64,000 bases of DNA from Symbiodinium natans (taxonomy: Eukaryota; Sar; Dinophyceae; Suessiales; Symbiodiniaceae). The stretch lies in NCBI GenBank assembly GCA_905221605.1, contig CAJNDS010002518.1, positions 184,001 to 248,000 on the forward strand, given 5' to 3'. The notes under the pieces are model-generated. The model was not told where the DNA came from. It searched no databases and saw only the letters and a list, made by a program, of their open reading frames with translations. How positions within the stretch are numbered: the first letter of the stretch is position 1; each line of letters opens with the position of its first letter. Below, one piece after another: positions 1 through 9,983 of the stretch. Both the position numbers and the translations under genes were made by a program.

Positions 1-623
1 AGTTATACGTGTCCATATCCATTCTCTACTTGCTATTGGCAAGACTTGACTGACAGGTGGCGCAGTATGGGCATATAAAGTTCTGATCAACAACCGCCTC
101 AAACAGCATAAATTTATCTTCATCATTTGCTATGTTGCGTAATGTGTGTTTTGTGCTCCTAACTTGTCATGTGCTATCTCTACATCTGTATCTTATGTTC
201 TTATTCACCTTTGTTTGTTTAATCCGCTGTCTGGCAATTAAGATATCTACTATTTCGTGTTTGCTCTTCTTGTTCATCCACATTGTCCTGATTTCATCTG
301 CTGTACATTTCGGCATCTCATGTCGGTATATGCAATATGATGCTGCGATGCCATTATTTCGTCAGTTTTTCCAAAATGTTTCGGCATAACGTCAACAGTG
401 AAAAACTGGAACGACCAGATACAAGGGACATGTATTAAGGTATGGAATTCTTCTGTTGCTTGAAATGCAAGAGGAAAGAAGCACATTATGACTGGTCGAG
501 TAGGGGGGTCTGTGGACAGCGTCTGCTTGCTCTTATACACCCCCCCCCCCTCTATACCCCCTTTATATACCGCCTTTATATCCCCCTAAAAACCCCCCTT
601 TATACTCCCTTGTACCCCCTTTA
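1..623. other. AT-rich upstream stretch, no gene assigned
   Basis: The first 430 bases are AT-rich and hold only short ORFs without family resemblance. A pyrimidine-rich stretch of C-tracts and TATAC-type motifs follows at about 538-622. I see nothing else I can support. Confidence 0.4.
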
Positions 624-794
624 GACCTTAAGATCACGAGAGGTGCCCAAGTAGTTCCTTGGCCAGGTGATCGCAACTGTCCTCAAGGAAAAGTCCTGCC
701 ATTTCTGCTGCACAACCTAGATACTGGCGAGACGACCATGATGGAGAAGGACATTGAGAGCAATTCTGAGCAGAGAGATGTGAGACACAGAGAG

Positions 795-843
<49 letters not shown>

Positions 844-1341
844 GGATCTTCCCTGGGCCCTATACCCTAAACCCTACACCCTAAACCCTAATCCCTAAAC
901 CCTAAACCGCTGTAGGCTTTCTCCCAGTACAAGGGGGAGATGCACCAGCAAGCCCGTGCCAAAGCCGGTCCGGCGCAGGAGCCAGCTTTCAACTGGTGCC
1001 TTAAACCCACCCCCTTAGATTGGGATGTTCCCCCGTTCTACTAACAGTCCTTCATAGGGATTAGAACAGGGCGTACTAGAATCCCTAGATTGCCATGTTC
1101 CCCCCTTCTACCAGCAGTCCTTGAAAAGGGATTTATAGTAGGGGTACCCAAACCCTGAACCCTGAACCCTGAACCCTGAACCCTGAACCCTGAACCCTAA
1201 ACCCTAAACCCTAAACGCTGCAGCACGGAACGTGGCCAAAGGGGCGTTGTGGGGCGGGGGGGGGGGGGGGGGGGGGGGGGGGCAGAGGCGGCGCCCTCAG
1301 CTGCCGAGATGCCAGCGGTGAGCGGCGAGCTGCCGGATCAG
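624..1341 (+). CDS. Unknown multi-exon gene, three candidate exons
   Basis: I do not recognise this gene. Candidate exons are 624-773 (open frame containing KVLPFLLHNLDTGE and ending ...ESNSEQ), 928-978 (YKGEMHQQARAKAGPAQ, preceded by CAG and followed by a GA donor) and 1282-1341 (AEAAPSAAEMPAVSGELPDQ, followed by a GT donor). They are separated by a GA microsatellite, CCCTAAA units, a foldback repeat copy and a poly-G tract, as in the mapped genes downstream. Base composition and open frames look coding, but phases were not proven, and the exons could belong to more than one gene. The 14-3-3 gene follows on the same strand. Confidence 0.3.
796..840. repeat. (GA)n microsatellite
   Basis: Pure GA dinucleotide run of about 45 bases directly after a candidate exon. 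Confidence 0.95.
861..907. repeat. Telomere-like CCCTAAA units, degenerate
   Basis: Six or so CCCTAAA/CCCTACA/CCCTAAT heptamers, imperfect, in C-strand orientation. Confidence 0.85.
1020..1148. mobile_element. Family A foldback repeat, copy A1 (two half-elements)
   Basis: Two successive segments share the pattern TTGGGATGTTCCCCC, TTCTACTAACAGTCCTT and GGGATTA seen at five other places in the window. Here the second half is not a clean inverted copy, so A1 looks like two decayed left halves in tandem. A CCCTGAA/CCCTAAA array follows immediately. Confidence 0.6.
1149..1216. repeat. CCCTGAA-to-CCCTAAA array
   Basis: Block of five to six CCCTGAA heptamers that turns into CCCTAAA units, a local homogenisation of a one-base variant. 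Confidence 0.9.
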
Positions 1342-1361
1342 GTGTGTCGGCTTAGGGTTTG

Positions 1362-1432
1362 GGGGTTGGGGGTTTAGGGTTTAGGGTTTAGGGTTGAAGG
1401 TTGAGGGTTGAGGGTTGAGGGTTTAGGGCCGA
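1362..1432. repeat. TTTAGGG array with GGTTGAG variants
   Basis: G-strand telomere-like heptamers (TTTAGGG, then TTGAGGG) running 5'->3'. Confidence 0.85.
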
Positions 1433-2241
1433 GGAGACTTGCGTGCTTGAATTTATCGTATTGGGTGCATCCTTCTGCATGCTCACTGCGAGGCAACCGC
1501 TGGCAGCTTCTGGATGCAGCCCGGGGCCCAGCACACCTGGTGCCTTCGCTGCTGAGGGCTGCAGAGTACTCACACCTCGACTCTCGTGGGGCCCGTGGGG
1601 GGCTGCTAAGGACTGTTCAGCGGCAAGCCGAGCGCCGGCTTGCCCAAGCATGATTTAGAAGTAGCTAGCAGTGACTGACTTTCAATATTCACAAAATGTG
1701 AACGAAGGCACTCTCTATTCTATTCCTTTCGTAAGGAACCGAGCATCGTGCTCTCGTCTGTGTGCTTGCCCGAAACAAGGGTGCAGGACGCGACATGTAG
1801 AGCAGGGAGCCGCGAGAAACAAAACTTCCGCATGTCCTGGCGACTTGCGCTTTTGCTGCATGTAGGGAGACCTTGGAACACGTCTGCTTCGAGTTCTCGT
1901 TGGTGCTTCACAACATGTGGTGTGTTTGCCCTGCTGGCCCAGTAACACCCACATGGAGCCGTGCAGAGTCAGTGATAGCAGGCCCGATGCAGGTGAGCGA
2001 CACTCTACCAACCAAAGTTTCGAAAAAACAGGCGCAGTGACTGGCGACACAAGAGGCTTAGCGAAACCCACCCAGTGCCAGCCGCATCTGTCAACTGACC
2101 GAGTAGTACCAATGTTGGCCTGACATGGGTCGCAAGAAGCAGACCCTTCCGCCAGAGGACTTTTGCTTTCGTGTGGTGCCTCCCTGCAGCACTCGTAGCC
2201 TTCATGTGCACCGGTCCTTCCGGCAGACACTCCAGTTTCAG

Positions 2242-2341
2242 GAAGAGGCGGTGGTCCTAGCCAATGTCGCAGAGCAGGCACAGCGCTACGATGACATGGT
2301 CACATACATGAAGGCCCTGCGTTTGGCGTTTGATATGTTTG

Positions 2342-2376
<35 letters not shown>

Positions 2377-5300
2377 GAGAGTAAGCTCGTGGGCTTTTGT
2401 GCGTGAAAGCCTCCGATAGAGAAGACTCCCAAAGTCGAAGCCAAGGATCGAGTCAAGGCCGGCAAAGCTCTGGCACGTGAGGAGCGCGAAATGTTGGCGG
2501 CCGCCTTCAAGGCCACTGACACTCAAACCCTCCGAAGCACTTTAAGCCTAAACATCACGAAAATCCTAGGCAGCCTGAGCAGCCTCAACTTGCAATGAGT
2601 GTTTGGGGTTCTTGCTGGGCTGCTGGGCAGTGTGCTGCACCGCTCAGGGCCTCATGAGCAGCCGACGCTTTGCCGTCCGGGTGGCAAAGAGCGTCCAAGA
2701 GCAGGAGGCTCGCGCTCGAGGGTCCCCAAGAGGTATCGCAAATCATAGCACCCCTTTTTACTGTAGCTCCCCTTCCCCTAAACCCTAAACCCTAAACCCT
2801 GAACCCTAAACCCTAAACAGTAAACCCTAAATCCTAAACCCTAAGCCCTCCACCCTCAACCCTCAAGTCCACACCCAGGATCCTTAGAGGAAGCTCGGGA
2901 TCCTAATGTGGATGAATCCCCACCCTGCTTGTCTAGGAAGGGGCCGAGAAGGAGAAGAACGCTGCTCTGGCTGCTGGATATCTGAGCAAGGCGCGAAGTC
3001 TCACCCACACCAAGATGTAGCCGAAGTTTGGGTCCCTAACCCTAAACCCTAAACCCTAAGCCCTAAACCCTAAACCCTAAACCCTAAACCCTAAACCCTA
3101 AACCCTAAACCCTAAACCCTAAACCCTGAACCCTAAACTCTAACCCTAAACCCTAAACCCCAAACCCCAAACCCTAAACCCTAAACCCGAAACCCTAAAC
3201 CCCCTTTTGGGGCGGCTTGGGGATGACCGGGGCTTTCCTGTTTAGGTGCGCCTCGAGCTGCAGGGCATCTGCATCCAGGCCTTGGAGTGGCTTTAAGAGC
3301 TCTTAAACCCCAAGCCCTGAAAGCCTCCATTACACAAATGGTTTAGGGTTTAGGGTTTAGGGTTTAGGGTTTAGGGTTTAGGGTTTAGGGTTTAGGGCTA
3401 CCCCAAAGTCCTGAACACTCAAGAGTGCCCACTGGCTTAGGCTGCGTAGGCTTAGGGCGTAGCTTCGGGCGTAGCTTCGGGCTCCGGGCCTAAAACCCTA
3501 AACCCGAAGGGCCTAAACCCTGAAATCTGCTCAGAGGTGCTGGAGATTCTCGAGGGGATCCTGCTGCCCGCGCCCTGGGGACTTTTGGGATCCTACACTC
3601 GACCTCAAGCCCCGAAAACAACACGCCAAAGCCGCTCCAAAACCCTTTTTCCCCAAATCCCAAAACCCTAAACCTCAAAGCCCTAAACCTCAAAACCCAA
3701 AACCGTAAAATCCGAAAATTAAACCCTAAACCTCAAAAAGGGTGCCCACAATTCAGGGCAGCCCGCGACTCGGAAGCCTTCAACCTCCCCTCCGACCCAG
3801 ACCACCCACCCCAATAGTGGCTCAAAAAGCCCAAAAACCCTAAACCCTAAACCCTAAACCCTAAACCCTAAACCCTAAACCCTAAACCCTAAACCCTAAA
3901 CCCTAAACCCTAAGTGGGGGCCTGAGTTCAGGTCTTCTACCCGAGTTGCCCCCCCCCAGCCTAGACTTTGTGGAGCTGAGGCCGAAAGCTGAGATTGGTG
4001 AGCCTAAAGTCTTCTACCTCAAGATGCAGGCGCCGAGCCTCGAACATTCTGGAAAAAAGCGCTATTAACCGGCTAAACCCCTAAAACCCTGCACCTCGAA
4101 CCCCCCAACACCCCCAACACCCACAGAACCCCGAACCCCTTACACCTCCTAAAGCTCTGCAGCCCACGGCTTTGGATGGGCGCTCGGCTTTTTTCTCTCA
4201 GCTTACAGGCTCAGGGAATTTGGTGTGTAGGTTGGGATCCCCCAATACTGACAGTCCAAAATAGGGACTATCGTACCCCCGGTTATAATCCCCATGAGGG
4301 ACTGCTAGTATAATGGGGATGAAACATCAGGTAAGTATCAGGATCGCCCAAACTGAGCGCTCATAACCCACTTTTTTCACCTAAACCCTAACCCGAAACC
4401 CTAAACCCTGAACCCGAAACCCTAAACCCAAGACTTCAAGAGGCGGACTACTACCGCTACCTCGCCGAGTTTCTGGAGGGAGACGGCCAGAGGGAAGTCC
4501 CAACCTCGGACTCTGAGGGGGTTCAGGGTTCAGGGTTTAGGGTTTAGGGTTTAGGGTTTAGGGTTTAGGGCTAACAAGACCTGAGCTTCCTGAATCCTGA
4601 ACCCGCAACTACAGGGACCCGAATTCGGGAGTCTTTACCTATGCCAAGGGCAGCACCTGCAAGGACATCGGGCGAAGCTCGTCTCAAGCAGTGTCTAAGA
4701 ACAGCCCCTCTCGAGAACAAATCCTCGCACCCCTGCGCTGAAGGTGGCGCTATCGCATTTAATTTAGGGTTTAGGGTTTAGGGTTTAGGGTTTAGGGTTT
4801 AGGGTTTAGGGTTTCAACAATTGCCCCGTAACCTAAAACCCCGAACCCCACGCCCCAGAAAAACCATGAAAGGGGAATCGCAGCTCGAAGTTTCATTCGT
4901 GGCAGGCCGTTGCGAGTGCAGCCGAAACCTACGTGGCCGCCACGGTAGAGGCGCCGAAGCTCCAACGGCTTAGGATTGAGGGGGCCCTAAACCCTAAACC
5001 CTAAAGCCTAAACCCTAAACCCTAAACCCTAAACCCTAAACCCTAAACCCTAAACCCTAAACCCTAAACCCTAAACCCTAAACCCTGAACCCTGAACCCT
5101 GAACCCTGAACCCTAAACCCTAGACCCTAGACCCTAGACCCTAAACCCTAAACCCTAAGCCCTAAACCCTAAACCCTAAAACCCTAAACCCTATACCTAA
5201 GCCCTAAACCCTAAACCCTAGGCCCTAGGCCCTAAACCCTAAACCCTAAACCCTATACCTAAACCTTAAACCCCCAACCCCCAACCCCCAACCCCAAACC

Positions 5301-6874
5301 CCAAACCCTAAACCCTAAACCCTAAAGCCCGAAGGAGTCGGAGGCCTTTGTGCTTTTCCGAAAAGGGCAGATCTTCGTGTGCAGAATTCCAAGCCTAGAA
5401 GTGAAGGCCCTTGGGTCCATCCGCTCCTTTGTGCCCTTGGTCCCAGCAACCTGAGGCATTCGACTTTCAGGGTTTAGGGTGTAGGGTGTAGGGTTTAGGG
5501 TTTAGGGCGATTTTTTTGGGTGGCTTGATCGGATTCTTTGGCTCCTGATTCTTGACCTATGCTGTAGCTCGTCGAGTTCCTCCTGCTTGGGATCCCAGAT
5601 CCTGGATGTGTTACAATGTAAGAGGCCCAAGATCCGAGAGATGCATGGGGAGTTGGAAACTTTTGTAAGAGATCCTCTTGCAAAAAGGTATGCATAAGGG
5701 ACCCAATTAAAGCCCAAGCTACTGCACAGACCTGCAACTCTAAACCCTAAACCCTAAACCCTAAACCCTAAACCCTAAACCCTAAACCCTAAACCCTGAA
5801 CCCTGAACCCTGAACCCTGAACCCTGAACCCTAAACCCTAAACCCTAAACCCTGACATCTTCAGCCAACGCAGGCTGAGACACATCTCATGGTCACCCAT
5901 CCCGTGCGGCTCGGCGTGGCTCTGAACCATGCTGTGCGAAACCCAGAGGGTTTAAGGGTTTAAGGGTTTAAGGGTTTAGGGGTTTAGGGGTTTAGGGGTT
6001 TAGGGGTTTAGGGGTTTAGGGGTTTAGGGGTTTAGGGGTTTAGGGGTTTAGGGGTTTAGGGGTTTAGGGGTTTAGGGGTTTACTTTAAACTCCAGAAAGT
6101 TGGAACATGGTTTAAGGATCATTAGAGCTGGGATTCCCTTTTGTGTCCTTTGGTATACCTTTCGGGGTGTGGGGATAAGGATGTTCCAAGTTTTTGGAGA
6201 CTACTGTAGGTAGGCCCTGGCATTGGCCAGCGTCTCCAAAGCCACCATGCGAGCACTGGTGTCTGGATGGTTTGTCATCTGCGCTGGGCTTGTAGTGCCA
6301 GGTCTTCCAGCATACGGTGCTGAAGGACATTTGTGTGTGAACCGCCGCACTTCTCTTGATGCCCTTATCCCTGGAATCTGCATCGGACCGGAGGACCCTG
6401 CGGCAGCTGCGCAGATAGTCAGAGTGGCGTCCCCAGTTTACTTCCTGGTGCAGATGGAACCAACAGGTCTGTGAAGCTTTGCTGTTCATGGCCACGTCTG
6501 TGCGAGGATTCCCTGGAATTAGCAGCACGAAGCCTGGAGGGAATGCCGAAGGCGCGCTGTGAGTCAGTTTGCATCTACAGGGGTTTGAGCTCCGGCCATG
6601 AAATTTTTGAAACCGAAAGTGAAGAAGTTTTCATGCTACTTTACGAAGTCAAGCCTTGTCTGCCTCTGTTCGTCTCGACATTGACCTCCAGCTGATGCCA
6701 GATGCTTGTGCAGGAGGCCGTCCGTGATTCGCAGCCACTCGTGTCCATCATGCAGGCTGTGAGTCATTCATTGTTTGCGATTGTTCTCTTGTGTGATCTG
6801 GTGCTGGTATTGAATCAGCCTGAGCCGGCCAGGACAACTTGAAGATGTGGTCTGACGAAGCAGCCCCTGAATAG
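2242..6874 (+). CDS. 14-3-3 protein, 15 exons
   Basis: 14-3-3 proteins are dimeric phosphoserine/threonine-binding adaptors of the cytosol and nucleus. Exons: 2242-2325, 2458-2511, 2648-2707, 2937-2990, 3246-3278, 3537-3571, 3981-4029, 4443-4496, 4906-4950, 5874-5933, 6302-6325, 6394-6423, 6507-6551, 6714-6755 and 6833-6874 (stop TAG). Joined peptides align with the family almost without gaps, e.g. LANVAEQAQRYDDMV, EPKVFYLKMQ+ADYYRYLAEF, THPVRLGVALNHA and DNLKMWSDEAAPE. The phosphopeptide-binding K, R, R-Y and N residues (AFK, SSRR, YYRYL, LGVALN, QDNL) are kept. FYYEI is replaced by VFQHTV. Every exon starts with G after AG; donors are about 10 GC, 3 GT and 1 GA. The exon 6/7 junction is least certain. 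The start is unresolved: the frame is open back to an ATG at 2125, but an upstream exon is equally possible. No in-frame stops. Confidence 0.93.
2343..2374. repeat. (TG)n microsatellite in 14-3-3 intron 1
   Basis: About 15 TG dinucleotides shortly after the GC donor of exon 1. Confidence 0.95.
2777..2866. repeat. CCCTAAA array in 14-3-3 intron 3
   Basis: About ten C-strand heptamers, some degenerate (CAGTAAA, CCCTCAA), between exon 3 (ends 2707) and exon 4 (starts 2937). Confidence 0.9.
3033..3200. repeat. CCCTAAA array in 14-3-3 intron 4
   Basis: About 23 heptamers, mostly exact CCCTAAA with CCCCAAA, CCCGAAA and CCCTGAA variants. The intron spans 2991-3245, so the array makes up most of it. 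Confidence 0.95.
3340..3398. repeat. TTTAGGG array in 14-3-3 intron 5
   Basis: Eight near-perfect TTTAGGG heptamers, the opposite orientation to the array in the preceding intron. Confidence 0.95.
3836..3914. repeat. CCCTAAA array in 14-3-3 intron 6
   Basis: Eleven perfect CCCTAAA heptamers between exon 6 and exon 7. Confidence 0.95.
4231..4330. mobile_element. Family A foldback repeat, copy A2 in 14-3-3 intron 7
   Basis: Left arm GTTGGGATCCCCCAATACTG with ACAGTCC...TAGGGACTAT, and right arm TATAATCCCCATGAGGGAC with TGCTAGTATAATGGGG, form an imperfect inverted repeat of about 100 bp. It lies inside the intron 4030-4442. AGGT occurs directly outside both ends. Confidence 0.75.
4521..4571. 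repeat. TTTAGGG array in 14-3-3 intron 8
   Basis: Seven G-strand heptamers, the first two TTCAGGG. Confidence 0.9.
4763..4815. repeat. Second TTTAGGG array in 14-3-3 intron 8
   Basis: Seven perfect TTTAGGG heptamers. Confidence 0.95.
4986..5328. repeat. Large CCCTAAA array in 14-3-3 intron 9
   Basis: About 45 heptamers in C-strand orientation. Variants occur in homogeneous sub-blocks (CCCTGAA, CCCTAGA, CCCTAGG, CCCCAA), as expected from local amplification of mutated units. The intron spans 4951-5873 and also holds a TTTAGGG block at about 5470 and a second C-strand block at 5739. Confidence 0.97.
5469..5509. repeat. TTTAGGG/GTGTAGG block in 14-3-3 intron 9
   Basis: Five to six G-strand heptamers, inverted relative to the arrays on either side, so hairpin pairing inside the intron is possible. 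Confidence 0.85.
5740..5854. repeat. CCCTAAA/CCCTGAA array in 14-3-3 intron 9
   Basis: About 16 heptamers, with a homogeneous CCCTGAA block in the middle, ending 20 bases before exon 10. Confidence 0.95.
5946..6082. repeat. Octamer (TTTAGGGG)n array in 14-3-3 intron 10
   Basis: Three GTTTAAGG units followed by about 14 TTTAGGGG octamers. The unit is the telomere heptamer plus one G, homogeneous over more than 100 bp. Confidence 0.97.
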
Positions 6875-7907
6875 CCGGAGATGGGCGGGATGGCCACAGC
6901 CGTGTGATCCACATAGAAAAAACCTGAAGCCCCTGAATCCGCATCACGCGTGTTGGAAGGCACGATCGTTGCTGTATTTAGACCTTGTAGGCCATGCTTA
7001 GCCTCATTTAGTGAGCTGTAGCTGGTATTTTTCACCCAGAATTCAGCGGATGCCACCGGCTGTTGCGGTATGAGATGGTATGAGCCTTAGATTATAACAA
7101 ACTCGAACATAATACTATGATAACGAGCTAAAGTAACCCGACTTCATGGAATCATCAAATAGTTGCCTGCTTGCAACGGAGAATCGCCTGTGTGGCAGAA
7201 GGCGCTTGCAAAGTGCTCCGCCCGCGACCGTCTGCAGCTCCAAAATGGTGTGGGTTTCGGGTTTTTTTAGGGTTTAGGGTTTGGGGCTTAGGGTTGTGGT
7301 AGAACCTAGCGGACTAACGGATATGGTCAATTCCTCTCACTCCACTCGGTTCTTCAACCTGCCTACGAGAGTAGTTGGGAGATTCTTCTGTTTCGTTCTT
7401 AAACTTCGAAACCCCAAGCCCAAGTAAAATTCTGAGGAGCAAGACGTCTGTGGAGCCACACAGCAAGTGAAGGAGCGGAACCTCAAACCCGCAAGCCCCT
7501 CAAACTGACACCATCACAAGCACCAATGATGGACCCCGGCGACATCATTTGGCCCAGCTGCACTTGAGTGGGCGGCTTTGGTGACAAGGCTGGAGTGGGG
7601 ATTGCTTCTTCAGACACATCTATCCGAGTGGCAGGGCAGCAGTCCCGAAATCAGAAATGCCCGAGTGCTTGTCTCCTACCCCCATGAATAGCCTCCTCTG
7701 AACCAAAACCCCCCCCCCTTGAAGATTTCAGGTTTGGATGGACGAAGCTGCCTTGAAGAAAGTTCCGGCCATCCGAGGCATGGGTGAGGCCATGGTTTAG
7801 GGCTTAGGGCTTTGGGGGCTTCGGGTTTGCAACCCCTCAGCCTTTTAGGGTTCGTGGGTAGTACGATGCAGTGAATACAGTGTAGTACCGTTTTTGTATA
7901 GATATGT

Positions 7908-7948
7908 ATGTATATATATTTATATATATGTAAACATATATATAGACA
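7908..7948. repeat. TA-rich microsatellite
   Basis: Imperfect TATATA/TGTATA run. Confidence 0.8.
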
Positions 7949-8487
7949 AACGATGTACTCGTCTTTTCTGGTGTTCTAGCATACCATGATTGTACCATGG
8001 CATATTCCGGTATACTCAAAGTAGCACGTTGTAGCATGGTGTATTGTAGACCGTCATAGTCGGTCATCCCAGGTTATCTCATGTGTTCATGATACAGTTT
8101 GTACATTTTTTTTAAATGTTTGGCACAGTCCATATTCGCCTATGTTCGTGGCAATGGATTCTGTCATGTCTTGTCATGAGAAGAGCTCAGTTTTCATTGT
8201 ATATACTGTCCAGCATTTAATCGCTTTGCATTCTGTTGCTTCATGCTGGTTTCTGCTATCTCATGCTGTCTTATATTGTTTTCTTTTCTAGTAGATTTTC
8301 TGCATGGGTCTGTATAATTACTTTTAGTCTAGAACATAGTCTGGTACAGTGTAGTACAGTGTAGTATAGTATAGTGTAGTATGGTATTATGGTATAGATA
8401 ATTGCTAGTAGTGTATTCTACTACATTTTGCTTTGATGGTTTTAGATTTCGGCCTGGTTCGCTGAGGCGCTTCAGCCAACATGTTTT

Positions 8488-8635
8488 TCATGGGCTACCC
8501 TACTACCCCCTCTATACTACCCCCCCTAGGTTCCCCCCATAATGAAGGCTACTTAGGGATAATCAAGCTTAACTAAGGCTTAATTAAGGTCATATAAAGG
8601 GGGAAACCTAGGAGGGGGTAGTAGGGGAACCCATG
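8488..8635. mobile_element. Foldback (inverted-repeat) element, family D
   Basis: The left end CATGGGCTACCCTACTACCC, followed by CCCTAGGTTCCCCCCATA, is mirrored at the right end by TATAAAGGGGGAAACCTAGG and GGGGGTAGTAGGGGAACCCA. The arms are about 50 bp with imperfect pairing, around an AT-rich core of TTAATTAA/AGGCTTAATT type. Shape and size suit a non-autonomous MITE. I see one copy only. Confidence 0.7.
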
Positions 8636-9226
8636 AGTTTAGCGCTTGCGAGGCGACAGATGCCAAGTCCCGGGCTTATGCTCAGCGGGCACGGAACGCC
8701 CACGGGCAATGCACTGGTCCAACTTTGAGGAAGCCCTAAACCCTAAACTCTAAAGCCTAAACCCTAAACCCTAGACCCTAAAACCCCTAAAGCTGGGTTT
8801 GGGTGTTCTGTTTGCCTTGTTGGCCCTGTTTCCTAGAACGGCGCTGCCCTCCACATTTCCAAGCCCAGGTCGCAGCCGATTGTGCGCACAAGGGAAGGCA
8901 CTGTGCAGGCATCACCGGTTCCATGATTGCCTGTAGACCTGCAATGTCAGACATGGCATAGTATGGATAGTCCATTATAGCGTTCCGTAGCACATCTGGT
9001 GCTACAAGTTCCCACAACATAGTGGAACATGCATGGACATGCTAGACTGTAGTAGAATGTGCCAGACATACTATAAAGCAAGTCTAGTGTGCTGTAAGGT
9101 CCAAGAACACAGTCATGCAGCATGCAGACGTTGATGCGCGATGCCTCTTTTGGAGTGGACTTGAGTCCAGCATGGCCAGGATATCAGAACGAGGATCGTC
9201 ACCATGGTGAAGGAGCCCTGCGTGGT

Positions 9227-9444
9227 TTTGGGTTTTTGGGTTTTTGGGTTTTTGGGTTTTTGGGTTTTTGGGTTTTTGGGTTTTTGGGTTCTTGGGTTCT
9301 TGGGTTTTTGGGTTTTTGGGTTTTTGGGTTTTTGGGTTTTTGGGTTTTTGGGTTTTTGGGTTTTTGAGTTTTTGGGTTTTTGAGTTTTTGGGTTTTTGGG
9401 TTTTTGCCTTTTTGGGTTTTTGGGTTGTTGGGTTTAGGGTTTAG
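9227..9444. repeat. (TTTTTGGG)n octamer array
   Basis: About 26 GGGTTTTT octamers with a few single-base variants (TTCTTGGG, TTTTTGAG), ending in two TTTAGGG heptamers. The unit differs from the local (TTTAGGGG)n by an A-to-T change. Long ORFs on both strands here are translations of the repeat. Confidence 0.97.
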
Positions 9445-9983
9445 GACTTGGCTTTCCAGCCTCTTGCCGGTGAGGGGACCAGGCTCCAGGCAATGAAGCA
9501 CCCTCCAATCCCCAGCCCACCCCCCTTGCTGCTTCTTAGGCATGCGAGAGTGGTCCCAATGTTTAGTGGTGGGTAATGCTCACGGATGGGCAAATGCCTG
9601 CCCAGAAGCTTACTGAGACCGCCAGCAAAGACCATGCAGTTGTACAGAAGATACAAGAAGACATAGTGTAGGCATATATCCTGAAGCTATTGAGACAGGG
9701 GGGGGGGGGGGGGCAGGTGCAAGAGCCGTTGGGTGACTAAGCTCTTGCGACAAGGCGTAACATGACATCTGAAGTTCCATAGAACGCCGCGCAGCAGGAG
9801 CCGCAGTTCCAGATGCTGACAATCTCGACTGGAGCAGGGGCCGAGACCCTTGCAGAGCATTGCACGAGAGGCGGCAACCATACTGTACACGAAGAAATTA
9901 GGAATCGCATGGATGGCGAGACTGACAACATTAGCACAGCGCAGGAGCTGGAGTTCGTACGCAGGGTCTGAAGTTCAGCCGAG

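Larger units (their letters stand above)
6875..9226. other. 14-3-3 downstream / intergenic stretch, no gene assigned
   Basis: After the 14-3-3 stop I find no exon series with family resemblance. The stretch holds scattered TTTAGGG units (7263-7300), a TA-rich microsatellite (7908-7946), AT-rich DNA with repeated TAGTA/TAGTG words at 8340-8420, and a foldback element at 8488-8635. A possible exon at about 7738-7796 (MDEAALKKVPAIRGMGEAM) has no recognised partner. Confidence 0.4.

Noticed and set aside
1715-2281. 188-codon minus-strand ORF
   Set aside because: Overlaps the proven first 14-3-3 exon on the plus strand and has no family resemblance; a chance shadow.
2777-6082. A true chromosome end (telomere)
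   Set aside because: Arrays are short, variant-rich, in both orientations and interrupted by exons of a gene, so they are interstitial.
9199-9543. Long ORFs on both strands rich in GFLGFWVF and NPKTQKPK
   Set aside because: They are translations of the (TTTTTGGG)n octamer array, not genes.
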